Assembly: GCF_001757995.1 (NCBI RefSeq)
Contig: NZ_LXLV01000032.1
Coordinates: forward strand, 1-64,000
DNA from: Bacillus mycoides
GTDB taxonomy: Bacteria > Bacillota > Bacilli > Bacillales > Bacillaceae_G
DNA: 64,000 bases
Direction: 5' to 3'
The position numbers and the translations under genes are program-made. Positions 53,172-61,876 of this stretch are shown piece after piece. The first letter of the stretch is position 1. Each line of letters starts with the position of its first letter. A model generated the notes under the pieces. It saw only the letters and a program-made list of their open reading frames with translations, was not told where the DNA came from and searched no databases.

Positions 53172-53801
53172 ATGTATTTGGATCAAAAACAACGTCCTCT
53201 CGGAAGGCCTCGTCAAAATAAAAATACAAAATCTACAAAAGCAATCATTTTAGAAGTTGCAACTAGGTTATTTCTCACTCAAAATTATCAAGTTGTTTCG
53301 ATGGATGAGGTCGCGAAAGAATGTGGTGTTACAAAAGCAACCGTCTACTATTACTATTCAACAAAAGCGGATTTATTTGCCGCTACTATGATTCAAATGA
53401 TGGTGCGAATAAGAGAAAATATGGATCAAATCCTCTCTACAAATAAGACTTTGGAAGAAAGATTATTGGACTTTGCTACAGTATACTTACACGCAACGAT
53501 GGATATTGATATGAAGAACTTCATGAAAGATGCAAAACTATCCTTATCTGAAGAGCAATTGAAGGAATTAAAAAATGCCGAGGATAACATGTATGAAGTA
53601 TTGGAAAAAGCACTCGATAATGCGACGGCCCTTGGCGAAATACCTAAAGGAGATCCTAAATTTGCTGCCCATGCTTTCGTAGCTTTATTATCAATCGGGA
53701 ATTTTAAAGATGAGAATCACAATCCTACTCTTGCAAATATAGATGAATTAGCAAAACAAATCGTTTCGTTTTATTGGAATGGGTTAAGTCATCAAAATTA
53801 A
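53172..53801 (+). CDS. TetR-family regulator
   Basis: The 209-residue protein starts MYLDQKQRPLGRPRQNKNTK at 53172; a TTG at 53178 has better spacing to AGGAG. HTH VVSMDEVAKECGVTKATVYY YYSTKADLF at residues 45-75; the rest is the ligand-binding helical domain (DFATVYLHATMDIDMKNFMK). It should repress the divergent MMPL exporter. The inducer is unknown. Terminator at 53819. Confidence 0.85.
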   Translation: MYLDQKQRPLGRPRQNKNTKSTKAIILEVATRLFLTQNYQVVSMDEVAKECGVTKATVYYYYSTKADLFAATMIQMMVRIRENMDQILSTNKTLEERLLDFATVYLHATMDIDMKNFMKDAKLSLSEEQLKELKNAEDNMYEVLEKALDNATALGEIPKGDPKFAAHAFVALLSIGNFKDENHNPTLANIDELAKQIVSFYWNGLSHQN

Positions 53802-53818
53802 ATTGATTATATTTAATA

Positions 53819-53856
53819 AAGAGCACGTTTGAAATCCCTTCAAACATGCTCTTTAT
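53819..53856. terminator. Terminator after TetR
   Basis: AAGAGCACGTTTGAA (53819-53833) and TTCAAACATGCTCTT (53839-53853) pair with one mismatch. Confidence 0.7.
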
Positions 53857-53927
53857 TAATTTAAGGGTTTTATTTATATACTAGCAATTAGATTATACTT
53901 TAGCACCGATTAACAAAAAATTCTTAT

Positions 53928-54581
53928 CTACAGCTTTTGAATTTGTGCATTTATATTCCCCTTACTTAATCCACCATGGTAACAAACTACCGAATCAATT
54001 TCTAAATTTAAATACTTCTTCAAAGAATTTTGCGCTTCCTTTACGTCCAAAGTAGTTGGGGCATGAATTCCCCCTAAAATTCCGTTTACGCTATACATTG
54101 AATCCCCAGCGATAAGAGTTTTACTTTGTCTCAAATATAAACTAATATGACCAGGAGTGTGCCCTGGGGTATGAATAATAAGAATACCACCGCAATATGG
54201 AAGTTCTTGACCGTCAATCAAAGTATCACTCACTTTTCCTTTCGGAGGATTCTGTACTTGTGCATCCTTCAATAAAGGTAACTCCCCCTCGATATATGGC
54301 TTATCTAGTTCGTGAGCATAAACTTTTATATTACTTCCACAGTTTTGTAATAGTTCAGGAAGACTACCTATATGATCTATATCTTGATGCGTCAAAATCA
54401 CGGCTTTTAGTTTATCAAACGATACTCCAACCTTACCCATTTCTACTCGTATATCTTCAATTTGTCCAGGAAATCCAGTATCTATTAAAACTGCCATTTC
54501 ATTATCCCATAAAAGAATTGGATGAATAATAAACCCTTGAAATTCAATATGTAACATCTCTACTCCCTTAGCAATCTCCAT
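53928..54581 (-). CDS. MBL-fold metallo-hydrolase
   Basis: The 217-residue protein starts MEIAKGVEMLHIEFQGFIIH after AAAGGAG. Motif VILTHQDIDHIGSLPELL is an HxDxDH variant (the second His of HxHxDH is Asp), then HTPGHTPGHISLYL and IAGDSMYSV give the other ligands, and CYHGGLS the last His. It probably hydrolyses a thioester, lactone or phosphoester. The substrate is unknown. Monocistronic. Confidence 0.82.
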   Translation of the reverse strand: MEIAKGVEMLHIEFQGFIIHPILLWDNEMAVLIDTGFPGQIEDIRVEMGKVGVSFDKLKAVILTHQDIDHIGSLPELLQNCGSNIKVYAHELDKPYIEGELPLLKDAQVQNPPKGKVSDTLIDGQELPYCGGILIIHTPGHTPGHISLYLRQSKTLIAGDSMYSVNGILGGIHAPTTLDVKEAQNSLKKYLNLEIDSVVCYHGGLSKGNINAQIQKL

Positions 54582-54663
54582 TACTTTAGTCTCCTTTATT
54601 ATTAGGTTTTTAAAATCTAAAAATAGATTTGACTACATAAAAAACTAAATAAATAAAGCCCTG

Positions 54664-55071
54664 CTAGCGTTTAATACGTTTCGTCATACCAATCGAAAAT
54701 TCCTCAAATCCAATTGATTCATAGTAAGGTTTTAAATCTTCAACGCACATAAGTTGTGGAATAACTCGTTTTTGTTCGCAGTGCCGGATTAATCGTTCCA
54801 CTATTTCCTTTCCAATGCCTTTGGACTGATATTCCGGTAATACACACACTCCGCAAATAATGCCCGTAATTACACCATCTGATATAATCCGTCCCATCCC
54901 TACTAACTTTTGGTCATCAAAAACATAAATTGCATACCAACTTTGCTTACACATGCGTTCTAACTCGTAAACCGATAATTTAAGAGAATTCCATCCTAAA
55001 GATTCATACATAGTTAATAATTCATTGAAATCTTTAGGGGGTTCAATTGTGTAATTTAAAATAGTTTTCAT
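54664..55071 (-). CDS. GNAT acetyltransferase
   Basis: The 135-residue protein starts MKTILNYTIEPPKDFNELLT at 55071, after GGGAG. GNAT motifs ICGVCVLPEYQSKGIGKEIV (QSKGIG) and KPYYESIGFEEFSIGM are intact. Length is typical of small single-domain GNATs. Upstream ATG 55152 lacks a ribosome site. Monocistronic. Confidence 0.82.
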   Translation of the reverse strand: MKTILNYTIEPPKDFNELLTMYESLGWNSLKLSVYELERMCKQSWYAIYVFDDQKLVGMGRIISDGVITGIICGVCVLPEYQSKGIGKEIVERLIRHCEQKRVIPQLMCVEDLKPYYESIGFEEFSIGMTKRIKR

Positions 55072-55320
55072 GTAAATACTCCCTATTATCCTTTTTATTT
55101 TTATTCCAAAAAATTTTTGGCCGTCGTTAAACTGACTAGAACAATACTTCAATAAGAAAAAATGAAACTCCTCCTCTTTAAGAACATAAGGAACTTAATA
55201 AGATTGGTACCATATATATTTCTCTATTTAATATTTGTTTAGTATATCAACTAATGGTGAGTATAAAATATATACATTTCAACCATCACCAAATACTGTA
55301 TCTAATTTACAATTATAAGA

Positions 55321-55358
55321 AAAAGAAGGTATCTCATCTTTGTGAGATACCTTCTTTT
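55321..55358. terminator. Strong hairpin terminator
   Basis: AAAAGAAGGTATCTCA (55321-55336) and TGAGATACCTTCTTTT (55343-55358) are perfect 16-bp arms with A/T flanks. It ends the small gene at 55381-55452. Confidence 0.8.
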
Positions 55359-55380
55359 ATATCAATCTATCATTATATTA

Positions 55381-55452
55381 TCAACCAAAAATCATACAGC
55401 TACATACGATAAGAACAAACAAAACTAATAAACTATTTGAGAAATAACCCAT
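55381..55452 (-). CDS. 23-residue hydrophobic peptide
   Basis: The peptide MGYFSNSLLVLFVLIVCSCM IFG follows AGGGG at about ten bases. One membrane segment with two Cys. A strong terminator follows immediately, so this is a complete transcription unit. It resembles the tiny YjcZ-type sporulation peptides of Bacillus, but not clearly. Confidence 0.5.
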   Translation of the reverse strand: MGYFSNSLLVLFVLIVCSCMIFG

Positions 55453-55639
55453 AGAATACTACCCCTTTATTTAATTATGTAAAAGATTTTACCATAAAAT
55501 TATTAATAGTATAATGACTGAAAATGACATTGGCTTCATTAGTTTTTTATGTATAAAGTAATATTTTTAATCTTTACATTCCCCTCTCACAAAAAACTTT
55601 CACTTTTCTTCTACTGTATTTCTCACGATTTAAATAATC

Positions 55640-55671
55640 TCATATTAGTAAATAAATAATTACTAATATGA
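55640..55671. promoter_or_regulatory. Perfect palindrome, probable MarR operator 1
   Basis: TCATATTAGTAA (55640-55651) and TTACTAATATGA (55660-55671), eight bases apart, upstream of the MarR gene. Confidence 0.6.
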
Positions 55672-55698
55672 ATGTAATCATTTGATTTTAAGTGAAAA

Positions 55699-55718
55699 TA
55701 GTAATAAAATAATTACTA
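55699..55718. promoter_or_regulatory. Palindrome, probable MarR operator 2
   Basis: TAGTAAT (55699-55705) and ATTACTA (55712-55718) repeat the half-site of operator 1, close to the MarR start. Confidence 0.5.
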
Positions 55719-55742
55719 AATTGATAAAGGACACGAAAAATA

Positions 55743-56183
55743 ATGACTAATAAAGAATTAACAAACGAATACATGAATTTATTATTAAATATGTCAGGTA
55801 CTTTCAAATTATTATCAGAGAAATCCACTGAATTTACACATTTAGAGCAACACATAGTTGAGTATATTGCCCAGCAAAAAGTCGCTGTAAATTTAAAAAT
55901 GATTGCTAGTTATTTAAACATACCTAAACAACAATTAAGTGTAACCGTTCGTAATTTAGAGCAAAACGGATACATTGTAAAAAAACAAGATACAGTGGAT
56001 AAACGAGCTGTTTTAATTTCCTTAACAGATAAAGCTGAAAAAGCACATTATGAAAGATGGAAACAAATTTATAATAATTTCACTAGTAATCTTGAAAAAC
56101 TCAGTGAAGAAGATCAACGTGATTTAACTTACGGACTGTATAAAACAAATAAAATGCTATCAAAAATGCTAAATAACGACTAA
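55743..56183 (+). CDS. MarR-family regulator
   Basis: The 146-residue protein starts MTNKELTNEYMNLLLNMSGT. The winged HTH is KMIASYLNIPKQQLSVTVRN and LEQNGYIVKKQDTVDKRAVL with the wing DKRAVLISLT. It probably represses itself and the methyltransferase 44 bases downstream through the TTAGTAA-type palindromes at 55640 and 55699. Start has AAAGGAC upstream, a weaker site. Confidence 0.85.
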   Translation: MTNKELTNEYMNLLLNMSGTFKLLSEKSTEFTHLEQHIVEYIAQQKVAVNLKMIASYLNIPKQQLSVTVRNLEQNGYIVKKQDTVDKRAVLISLTDKAEKAHYERWKQIYNNFTSNLEKLSEEDQRDLTYGLYKTNKMLSKMLNND

Positions 56184-56227
56184 TCATATATATATAATAT
56201 TTTTTATTATTAAACGGGGGACGTTTC

Positions 56228-57052
56228 ATGGTTAAAGAAATAGATTTACAATCAGTTCAAGGTACTATGCTTATTCCACTATGGGGACGAGCATATGGTA
56301 GTGAGAAAAACAAGGATATTTTAGATGATACGGAAGCTATTCGGATTATTAAAGAATGCGACTTTGATTTCTCTAAAATAGCAGATACATTTGGCGAATA
56401 TGGATGTATCACTTACATTACCCGTGCAAGAAAAATAGACGATACTATTAAACAATTTATTAGAAAACATCCGAATGCTACTATAGTAAATATCGGTTCT
56501 GGACTAGACACTACTTTTTCAAGAATTGATAACGGTACTATACAGTGGTATAACCTTGATTTGCCTGATGCGATCGCTTTCCGCAAAACATTAATTGAAG
56601 ATACACCACGAAATATAAGCATTGCCAAATCATTTTTTGACACTTCTTGGTTCAACGATATAAAATATGATCCAAAAGACGGTATTCTTTTTATATCAGC
56701 AGGTGTGTTTTATTACTTTAAAGAAGAAGAACTGAAGGAGATATTTGTCGCTATGGCAAAACGTTTTCCTGGAGGAGAGTTATATTTTGATGCTGAATCA
56801 AAGTTCGCACTGACACTTTCGAATGCTACTGTAAAAAAATCTGGTAATAACGGCGCTATGATGTATTTTTACGTAAATAATCCAAAGACAATAGAAAAGT
56901 GGTCTTCTAACATAAAAATATTAAGCTGCTCCCCTTTCTTTAAACATATACCTACAAATAAAGATTGGGATGGAAGTACACGAATTATGATGCGGATTGT
57001 AAATTTAATAAAGATGTTGAAGTTTGTTCATCTACGGTTTGAAAAACGATAA
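56228..57052 (+). CDS. Leucine carboxyl methyltransferase-like SAM enzyme
   Basis: The 274-residue protein starts MVKEIDLQSVQGTMLIPLWG after GGGGGAC. SAM motif I is NATIVNIGSGLDTTFSRID, with YNLDLPDAIAFRKTL after it, as in the LCM/TcmP (PPM1) family. It O-methylates a carboxylate or phenolic oxygen. It is regulated with the MarR gene. Substrate not readable. Terminator follows at 57068. Confidence 0.82.
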   Translation: MVKEIDLQSVQGTMLIPLWGRAYGSEKNKDILDDTEAIRIIKECDFDFSKIADTFGEYGCITYITRARKIDDTIKQFIRKHPNATIVNIGSGLDTTFSRIDNGTIQWYNLDLPDAIAFRKTLIEDTPRNISIAKSFFDTSWFNDIKYDPKDGILFISAGVFYYFKEEELKEIFVAMAKRFPGGELYFDAESKFALTLSNATVKKSGNNGAMMYFYVNNPKTIEKWSSNIKILSCSPFFKHIPTNKDWDGSTRIMMRIVNLIKMLKFVHLRFEKR

Positions 57053-57067
57053 ATCTATAGCTTATAC

Positions 57068-57100
57068 AAAAAAGACCTCAATTTTAAGAGGTCTTTTTGT
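57068..57100. terminator. Terminator between methyltransferase and GNAT
   Basis: AAAAAAGACCTC (57068-57079) and GAGGTCTTTTT (57088-57098) between convergent genes. Confidence 0.75.
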
Positions 57101-57102
57101 TC

Positions 57103-57630
57103 CTATTTTTTAAATAGGCTACTTGCTAACTCACGTTTGTATCGAATAGATGTGAAATCTTTGTCTACAGGAAGCCCATATGAAGGTCTTTCATCTTGAT
57201 ATATAAAGCCAACTGCTTCATAAAACGGAATTCCCATAAAATTATCTTTTGCAACTGAAACCCATTGTTCCTTTGCACCACGTTCAATTTGATTATTTGT
57301 AATAATAGAAAGTAATTCTGTACCGATACCCTCTCTTTTTCTATTTGGATTTAAATATATTACAAATAACTCTGCTGTTTCTTTACCAGTGAAACCACCT
57401 CCACCAGCACCGAGTATTTCTCCATTATCACTTGCAACAAACCAACCATTCCACTCTTGGTTAATATTTAATATTTCACTTCTCACCCTGTCATCATTGT
57501 AAAATTCCTTAATCGTACTTTCTATGTATTGCTGAGGCAACAAACCTGGATATGTATTTCTATAACCGTCTGAACACACTTTAATAATCCCTTGTAAATC
57601 TTCTACTCTTGCTTTTCTATATTCAATCAT
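57103..57630 (-). CDS. GNAT acetyltransferase
   Basis: The 175-residue protein starts MIEYRKARVEDLQGIIKVCS after GGAGG. GNAT motifs AELFVIYLNPNRKREGIGTE (RKREGIG) and NFMGIPFYEAVGFIY are intact. It is like other small-molecule or protein N-acetyltransferases. Single gene. Confidence 0.82.
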   Translation of the reverse strand: MIEYRKARVEDLQGIIKVCSDGYRNTYPGLLPQQYIESTIKEFYNDDRVRSEILNINQEWNGWFVASDNGEILGAGGGGFTGKETAELFVIYLNPNRKREGIGTELLSIITNNQIERGAKEQWVSVAKDNFMGIPFYEAVGFIYQDERPSYGLPVDKDFTSIRYKRELASSLFKK

Positions 57631-57715
57631 ATTGCATCCTCCCGTTCTTTAAATAAACAATTCACACCTTATATAATTCAATATTCCAATCATTAACCCT
57701 CTCTTTGTTTTTATA

Positions 57716-58010
57716 CTATATTTCTAAAAACTCTATAATCGCTTCACATACATTATCTGTTTCTTCAATATCTGAAAAATGAGCACTATTTTCAAATATA
57801 ACAAGTTTACTATTCTTCATATGATTCGTTATCCTTTACTCATTTCCACACCAGTATTATAGTCCTACGCTCCAACAATGACACATGTATCTTAAACCAT
57901 TAATGCGCTCAATAAGCGGTACAATTGATTTCGTTTCAAAAATAACTTTACTCACCTTCCCTGTATTACTTAAATGACTTTCTTCCCAAACTCTTTCGAT
58001 ACATTGAATC
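57716..58010 (-). pseudogene. Alpha/beta hydrolase C-terminal remnant
   Basis: The minus strand reads KRVWEESHLSNTGKVSKVIF and SIVPLIERINGLRYMC, then after breaks KNSKLVIFENSAHFSDIEET and EAIIEFLEI. ENSAHFSDIEE holds the catalytic His of proline iminopeptidase-type hydrolases. Stops and frame changes lie between, and the nucleophile part is absent. Confidence 0.5.
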
Positions 58011-58053
58011 TATAACATCACTTAATTTTTATAAATAAATAATACATATTTAT

Positions 58054-58539
58054 TTATGCTACATTAACACCTTTACTTTTCAAAACAAACTTTCCAAATA
58101 AGAAACGCACAAGTGGCCCCATAATAATTAATTGTAATGGATACGCTACAATAAAGTTCCTCATAAAGATTGAAAAATAAATGGTAACAACTGAATCTCC
58201 GTGTAGTCCGCCATGTAAATACATCATAGCCATTCCGTAAAATGACATAAAGAAAACCATCCCAATTACCATTGCTGTCGCCATCGCAACGATAATATTT
58301 ATTTTCTTTGATTTATCAAATGGTAACGCGAATACAATTTTTTTCGCACAGGGCCCAACAATACATATTTCAATTAATAGCGCAATAATAAATCCAATAA
58401 TTAGTTCAAATGCGACCTCCTTAAAATGAATTGGCCCTCCTGCTCCATTCATTAATAAATTGTAAAACGTCATTACGATAACCATCCCTAGGCACATCAT
58501 CATTCCAAATTGGAGGTTTTCCTTTCTTGTTGTTGGCAA
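58054..58539 (-). CDS. DUF2798 membrane protein
   Basis: The 161-residue protein starts at TTG 58539 (MPTTRKENLQFGMMMCLGMV). It has four membrane helices in two similar halves (TFYNLLMNGAG, FKEVAFELIIGFIIALLIEI / FFMSFYGMAMMYLHGG, MRNFIVAYPLQLIIMGPLVR). The repeated pattern matches DUF2798, small integral membrane proteins of unknown role. AAGGG lies about 11 bases upstream. Confidence 0.72.
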   Translation of the reverse strand: MPTTRKENLQFGMMMCLGMVIVMTFYNLLMNGAGGPIHFKEVAFELIIGFIIALLIEICIVGPCAKKIVFALPFDKSKKINIIVAMATAMVIGMVFFMSFYGMAMMYLHGGLHGDSVVTIYFSIFMRNFIVAYPLQLIIMGPLVRFLFGKFVLKSKGVNVA

Positions 58540-58705
58540 TTTTCATCATCCCTTCTCTTTGAGTCTTTGCCATTATATCGATATTGGAAACTCCTTCGTA
58601 AGTGAACATTTTGTGAACGTTTTTAAAGCGGTTATGTGTATTTCTTTCACTCTTCACTCAAATCTTCCCATTCTATAACTATATGCTTATAAAGGTTTTA
58701 TATAT

Positions 58706-58737
58706 TTCAATGTTGAATTACTAAATTTAACATTGAA
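58706..58737. promoter_or_regulatory. Palindrome between DUF2798 and DUF2441 genes
   Basis: TTCAATGTTGAAT (58706-58718) and ATTTAACATTGAA (58725-58737) pair with one mismatch, 26 bases before the DUF2441 start. Confidence 0.45.
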
Positions 58738-58762
58738 TTACATTACTACTAGGAGGATAACC

Positions 58763-59365
58763 ATGAATGAAGCTGAATTTTACGCATATCACATCGTTAC
58801 AAGGAAAAAAATGAATATCGGACAAATCATTCATTTTGACAAAAATCAAACTAACACTTTATTTCACTTCTTTTTTGAAAGAGAACAATTGAATGCTAAC
58901 AGTGAAGATTGCATGCAAATTTTAAACAAGCATTATATAAATGACGGATTACATATAAATAATGAAAATGCTCAAGTAGTTATGAATTATATGGATCAAA
59001 CAATAAGAGCGGTTAGAGAAACGATTGTAGAAATGGTTAGACTGCAAGAATATCCTGAATACCCTTCAAGGTTGTCTTGCTTATATGCTTCCAAAAGCTA
59101 TGAAGATGCTTTGAAATGGAAAGCGCTATTTGATTCTTACAATCGAGAAGTTTTGCAGATTGTTAAATTACGAGTGATCGGTAGTTCTTTTGAAGGTGAC
59201 GGAAATCTTTTACCGAAAGAAGATGGTATTCCTTTCGCTCAAAAAATTGAACAGGCTAGAGAGTATTGGAAAGGAAACGTTAGAAATGAACTTCCTGAGC
59301 TACTAATTAATGGGAGAATTGAAGTGGTAGAAATTATTGATGATTTTTCCCAAATTCATATTTAA
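58763..59365 (+). CDS. DUF2441 protein
   Basis: The 200-residue protein starts [20 protein letters not shown] at 58763, after AGGAGG. The [12 protein letters not shown] start, [20 protein letters not shown] and [20 protein letters not shown] are typical of DUF2441, a family of unknown role in Bacillus, some members linked to ADP-ribosyl chemistry by weak similarity. It is followed by a nucleoside hydrolase 34 bases on, so an operon is likely. Confidence 0.75.
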   Translation: MNEAEFYAYHIVTRKKMNIGQIIHFDKNQTNTLFHFFFEREQLNANSEDCMQILNKHYINDGLHINNENAQVVMNYMDQTIRAVRETIVEMVRLQEYPEYPSRLSCLYASKSYEDALKWKALFDSYNREVLQIVKLRVIGSSFEGDGNLLPKEDGIPFAQKIEQAREYWKGNVRNELPELLINGRIEVVEIIDDFSQIHI

Positions 59366-59398
59366 TTCCTGACTAAATATTATAGGATGGAGATTACA

Positions 59399-60352
59399 AT
59401 GATGAAAAAAGTGTACTTCAATCATGATGGTGGTGTAGATGATTTAATTTCATTGTTCCTATTACTTCAGATGGACAATATTGACCTCACAGGTGTTTCT
59501 ATTATCCCAGCAGATTGCTATTTAGAACCAGCGATATCTGCAAGTCGTAAAATTATCGATCGCTTCGGAAAAGGTAATATTGAAGTAGCAGCGTCAAACT
59601 CTCGTGGGAAAAATCCATTTCCAAAAGACTGGCGGATGCATGCATTTTATGTAGATGCTTTACCAATTTTAAATGAGTCTGGGAAAGTTGTAACACCCGT
59701 AGCAGCCAAACCTGCGCATCACCATTTAATAGAAACTCTTCTACAAACTGAGGAGAAAACAACTTTATTATTTACAGGTCCTCTTACCGATCTTGCCCGT
59801 GCACTATATGAAGCGCCTGTAATCAAAGAAAAAATTGAAGGCCTCGTTTGGATGGGCGGTACATTTCGTACTGCGGGCAACGTACATGAACCTGGGCATG
59901 ATGGAACAGCCGAGTGGAATTCGTTTTGGGATCCCGAAGCAGTCGCTCATGTATGGGACACTAATATAAAAATTGATTTAGTGACGCTAGAAAGCACAAA
60001 CCAGGTTCCGCTAACATTAGACGTACGTGAACGCTGGGCAAAAGACCGTAAATATATTGGTGTCGATTTCCTTGGTCAATGTTATGCAATGGTCCCCCCT
60101 CTCGTTTATTTTTCAACTAACTCTACCTACTATTTGTGGGATGTATTAACTACTGCATTTGTTGGAAAAAGTGATCTCGCAAAAACACAAATGATTAATA
60201 GTATTGTTCATACATATGGTCCTAGCCAAGGGCGTACAGTGAAAACTGCTGATGGACGACCTGTAAATGTAGTATATGATGTAAACCACAATGCATTTTT
60301 CGACTATATAACTGAATTAGCTAAGAAAGCTTCTACTCGAAACCCCCGCTAA
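59399..60352 (+). CDS. Nucleoside hydrolase (IU-NH family)
   Basis: The 317-residue protein starts MMKKVYFNHDGGVDDLISLF after GGATGGAG. The calcium-binding Asp cluster is HDGGVDD, with FTGPLTDLARAL, GLVWMGGTFRTAGNVHEPGH and EWNSFWDPEAVAHVW placing it in the family. It releases base from ribonucleosides in salvage. The DUF2441 gene is upstream in the same direction. Confidence 0.85.
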   Translation: MMKKVYFNHDGGVDDLISLFLLLQMDNIDLTGVSIIPADCYLEPAISASRKIIDRFGKGNIEVAASNSRGKNPFPKDWRMHAFYVDALPILNESGKVVTPVAAKPAHHHLIETLLQTEEKTTLLFTGPLTDLARALYEAPVIKEKIEGLVWMGGTFRTAGNVHEPGHDGTAEWNSFWDPEAVAHVWDTNIKIDLVTLESTNQVPLTLDVRERWAKDRKYIGVDFLGQCYAMVPPLVYFSTNSTYYLWDVLTTAFVGKSDLAKTQMINSIVHTYGPSQGRTVKTADGRPVNVVYDVNHNAFFDYITELAKKASTRNPR

Positions 60353-60407
60353 TAATAACGTATTCTACTTAGGGGATGAAAACTAACACTTGTTTAAAGG
60401 CTAGGAA

Positions 60408-60510
60408 TTGCAACGAAAAGTTTATTATGTTAACTTTCACAACCGTGGTATAAATCCAGATGATGAGCCATCTAAAAGATTTAGAAATTGGTTGGAACTA
60501 ATTATTTAAT
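60408..60510 (+). pseudogene. Small coding remnant
   Basis: The reading KVYYVNFHNRGINPDDEPSK, then one extra T, then RNWLELII. It looks like the end of a decayed gene. Not recognised. Confidence 0.25.
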
Positions 60511-60516
60511 TATTAA

Positions 60517-60552
60517 AAAGAGTATTGAATTAACTTTCAATACTCTTTTGTG
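60517..60552. terminator. Terminator
   Basis: AAAAGAGTATTGA (60517-60529) and TCAATACTCTTTT (60538-60550) are perfect arms between convergent units. Confidence 0.75.
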
Positions 60553-60604
60553 CAGTTAAATTGTATTTGGTCAGAATAAGCATTAATTTCATTAGAGTTA
60601 GGTT

Positions 60605-61471
60605 TTACAGATTAACCATTTCATAACCATTTACAAAATACGCTATTGTTTCTAGCTCATCTTCATTTAATTCTCTATCTAGCTCTTGCTTATACGCTGC
60701 CTTTATCTTCTCTTCATCGCCTTTATGAGTTTCCGTATAACTTCCTACTGTTTTTAGCAAACAAATCTCTCGCAAAAACTCATTTCGATCTATTGCTTCC
60801 CCATGAGAAAGAATATATGTCTCAGCATCAAATTTCTCTAATTCTTCTATTAATGTAAACGTTCGTTTCGTCGTATAGTTCCACTTCGAAGAAAAAATAT
60901 CTGCATATATACAGTCTCCTAAAAACAATATCTTTTCTTCTTCAATATACATAACAACAGAGTCATGTGAATGATCTCCGCCCACATGCTTTAACACACA
61001 TGTCACATCACCAAGGTCTAATTCAAGTTGATCCTGGAACGTTAAGGTCGGAGGAATAATTTTAATATTTCTTGTTTTTTCACTGAACTCTTTTTTGATA
61101 CATTCCGCACAAAATTCAATTTCTGTACCTTCTTTTACACGTGCGTCCAATGCCTCATCCGTCCACTCGTAAGAAACAAGTGTGTTCATCTCTTTTTTCG
61201 TTTCAATATGTGCAATAGATACTGCATCTTGTAATACAGGCAATCCAAAAATATGATCCCAATGCCAATGCGTTAATGCTACGAAATCAGGATTTGATAC
61301 ATTCTGTTCTTTTAGCATTTCTAAAAACAATTGTGTATGTGCTTCTGAATTACCTGCATCTATCATCAAAGTCTTTTCTTTTCCAACTACCATTCCTAAG
61401 ATAGGTCTATCAGTCTCGGAAACTGGTGTCATATACCAAAATGCGTTTCCTATTTTTTTAATTTGCTGCAT
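60605..61471 (-). CDS. MBL-fold metallo-hydrolase
   Basis: The 288-residue protein starts MQQIKKIGNAFWYMTPVSET at 61471, with ATGGAGG upstream. THWHWDHIFGLP is the canonical HxHxDH zinc motif, VGGDHSHDSVVMYI and LFLGDCIYAD add further ligands, and LSHGEAIDRNEF the last His. The C-terminal helix ends VNGYEMVNL. The hydrolysed bond is unknown; a lactonase or beta-lactamase-like role is possible. Monocistronic. Confidence 0.82.
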   Translation of the reverse strand: MQQIKKIGNAFWYMTPVSETDRPILGMVVGKEKTLMIDAGNSEAHTQLFLEMLKEQNVSNPDFVALTHWHWDHIFGLPVLQDAVSIAHIETKKEMNTLVSYEWTDEALDARVKEGTEIEFCAECIKKEFSEKTRNIKIIPPTLTFQDQLELDLGDVTCVLKHVGGDHSHDSVVMYIEEEKILFLGDCIYADIFSSKWNYTTKRTFTLIEELEKFDAETYILSHGEAIDRNEFLREICLLKTVGSYTETHKGDEEKIKAAYKQELDRELNEDELETIAYFVNGYEMVNL

Positions 61472-61859
61472 AACTATTGCCTCCATTTTATGACTGTGTA
61501 AAAATTCCCAGCCAAGAAATTTCTTTATTTTGTATTTTGATTATTAGTAAATAACAATGTCAGAAATGAAATCATTCTACATTTTTTATTATCTAGTGAA
61601 ATACAAATACTAATGTTGATAAAGGCATCCTTTCTCAACATTTGTTACTTTTAATCTATTTTACGCTACGAATTTACATTTAAATTATATTACAATATGT
61701 ATAAATGAGATACATTTTACAATATCGAAGAGGTGTTGAACCTTGAATACAAAGGAAACAATCATTCCTATTTCGGTAATATGTTACAGATAAAGAGTTG
61801 ATTAATCAATGAATTTAATGAGGAAGGCTACCATGTTATCAGCTGAATAAAAGCAGCAA
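61472..61859. other. Intergenic region with a short N-terminal remnant
   Basis: At 61743 a strong AGAGGTG precedes TTG reading LNTKETIIPISVICYR, then a stop, so this may be a truncated gene start. A terminator (AAGCAGCAACT 61851, AGTTGCTGCTT 61866) overlaps the stop of the next gene. Nothing else was recognised. Confidence 0.35.
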
Positions 61860-61876
61860 CTATACAGTTGCTGCTT
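61851..61876. terminator. Terminator overlapping the CNNM gene stop
   Basis: AAGCAGCAACT (61851-61861) and AGTTGCTGCTT (61866-61876) are perfect arms. Confidence 0.65.
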
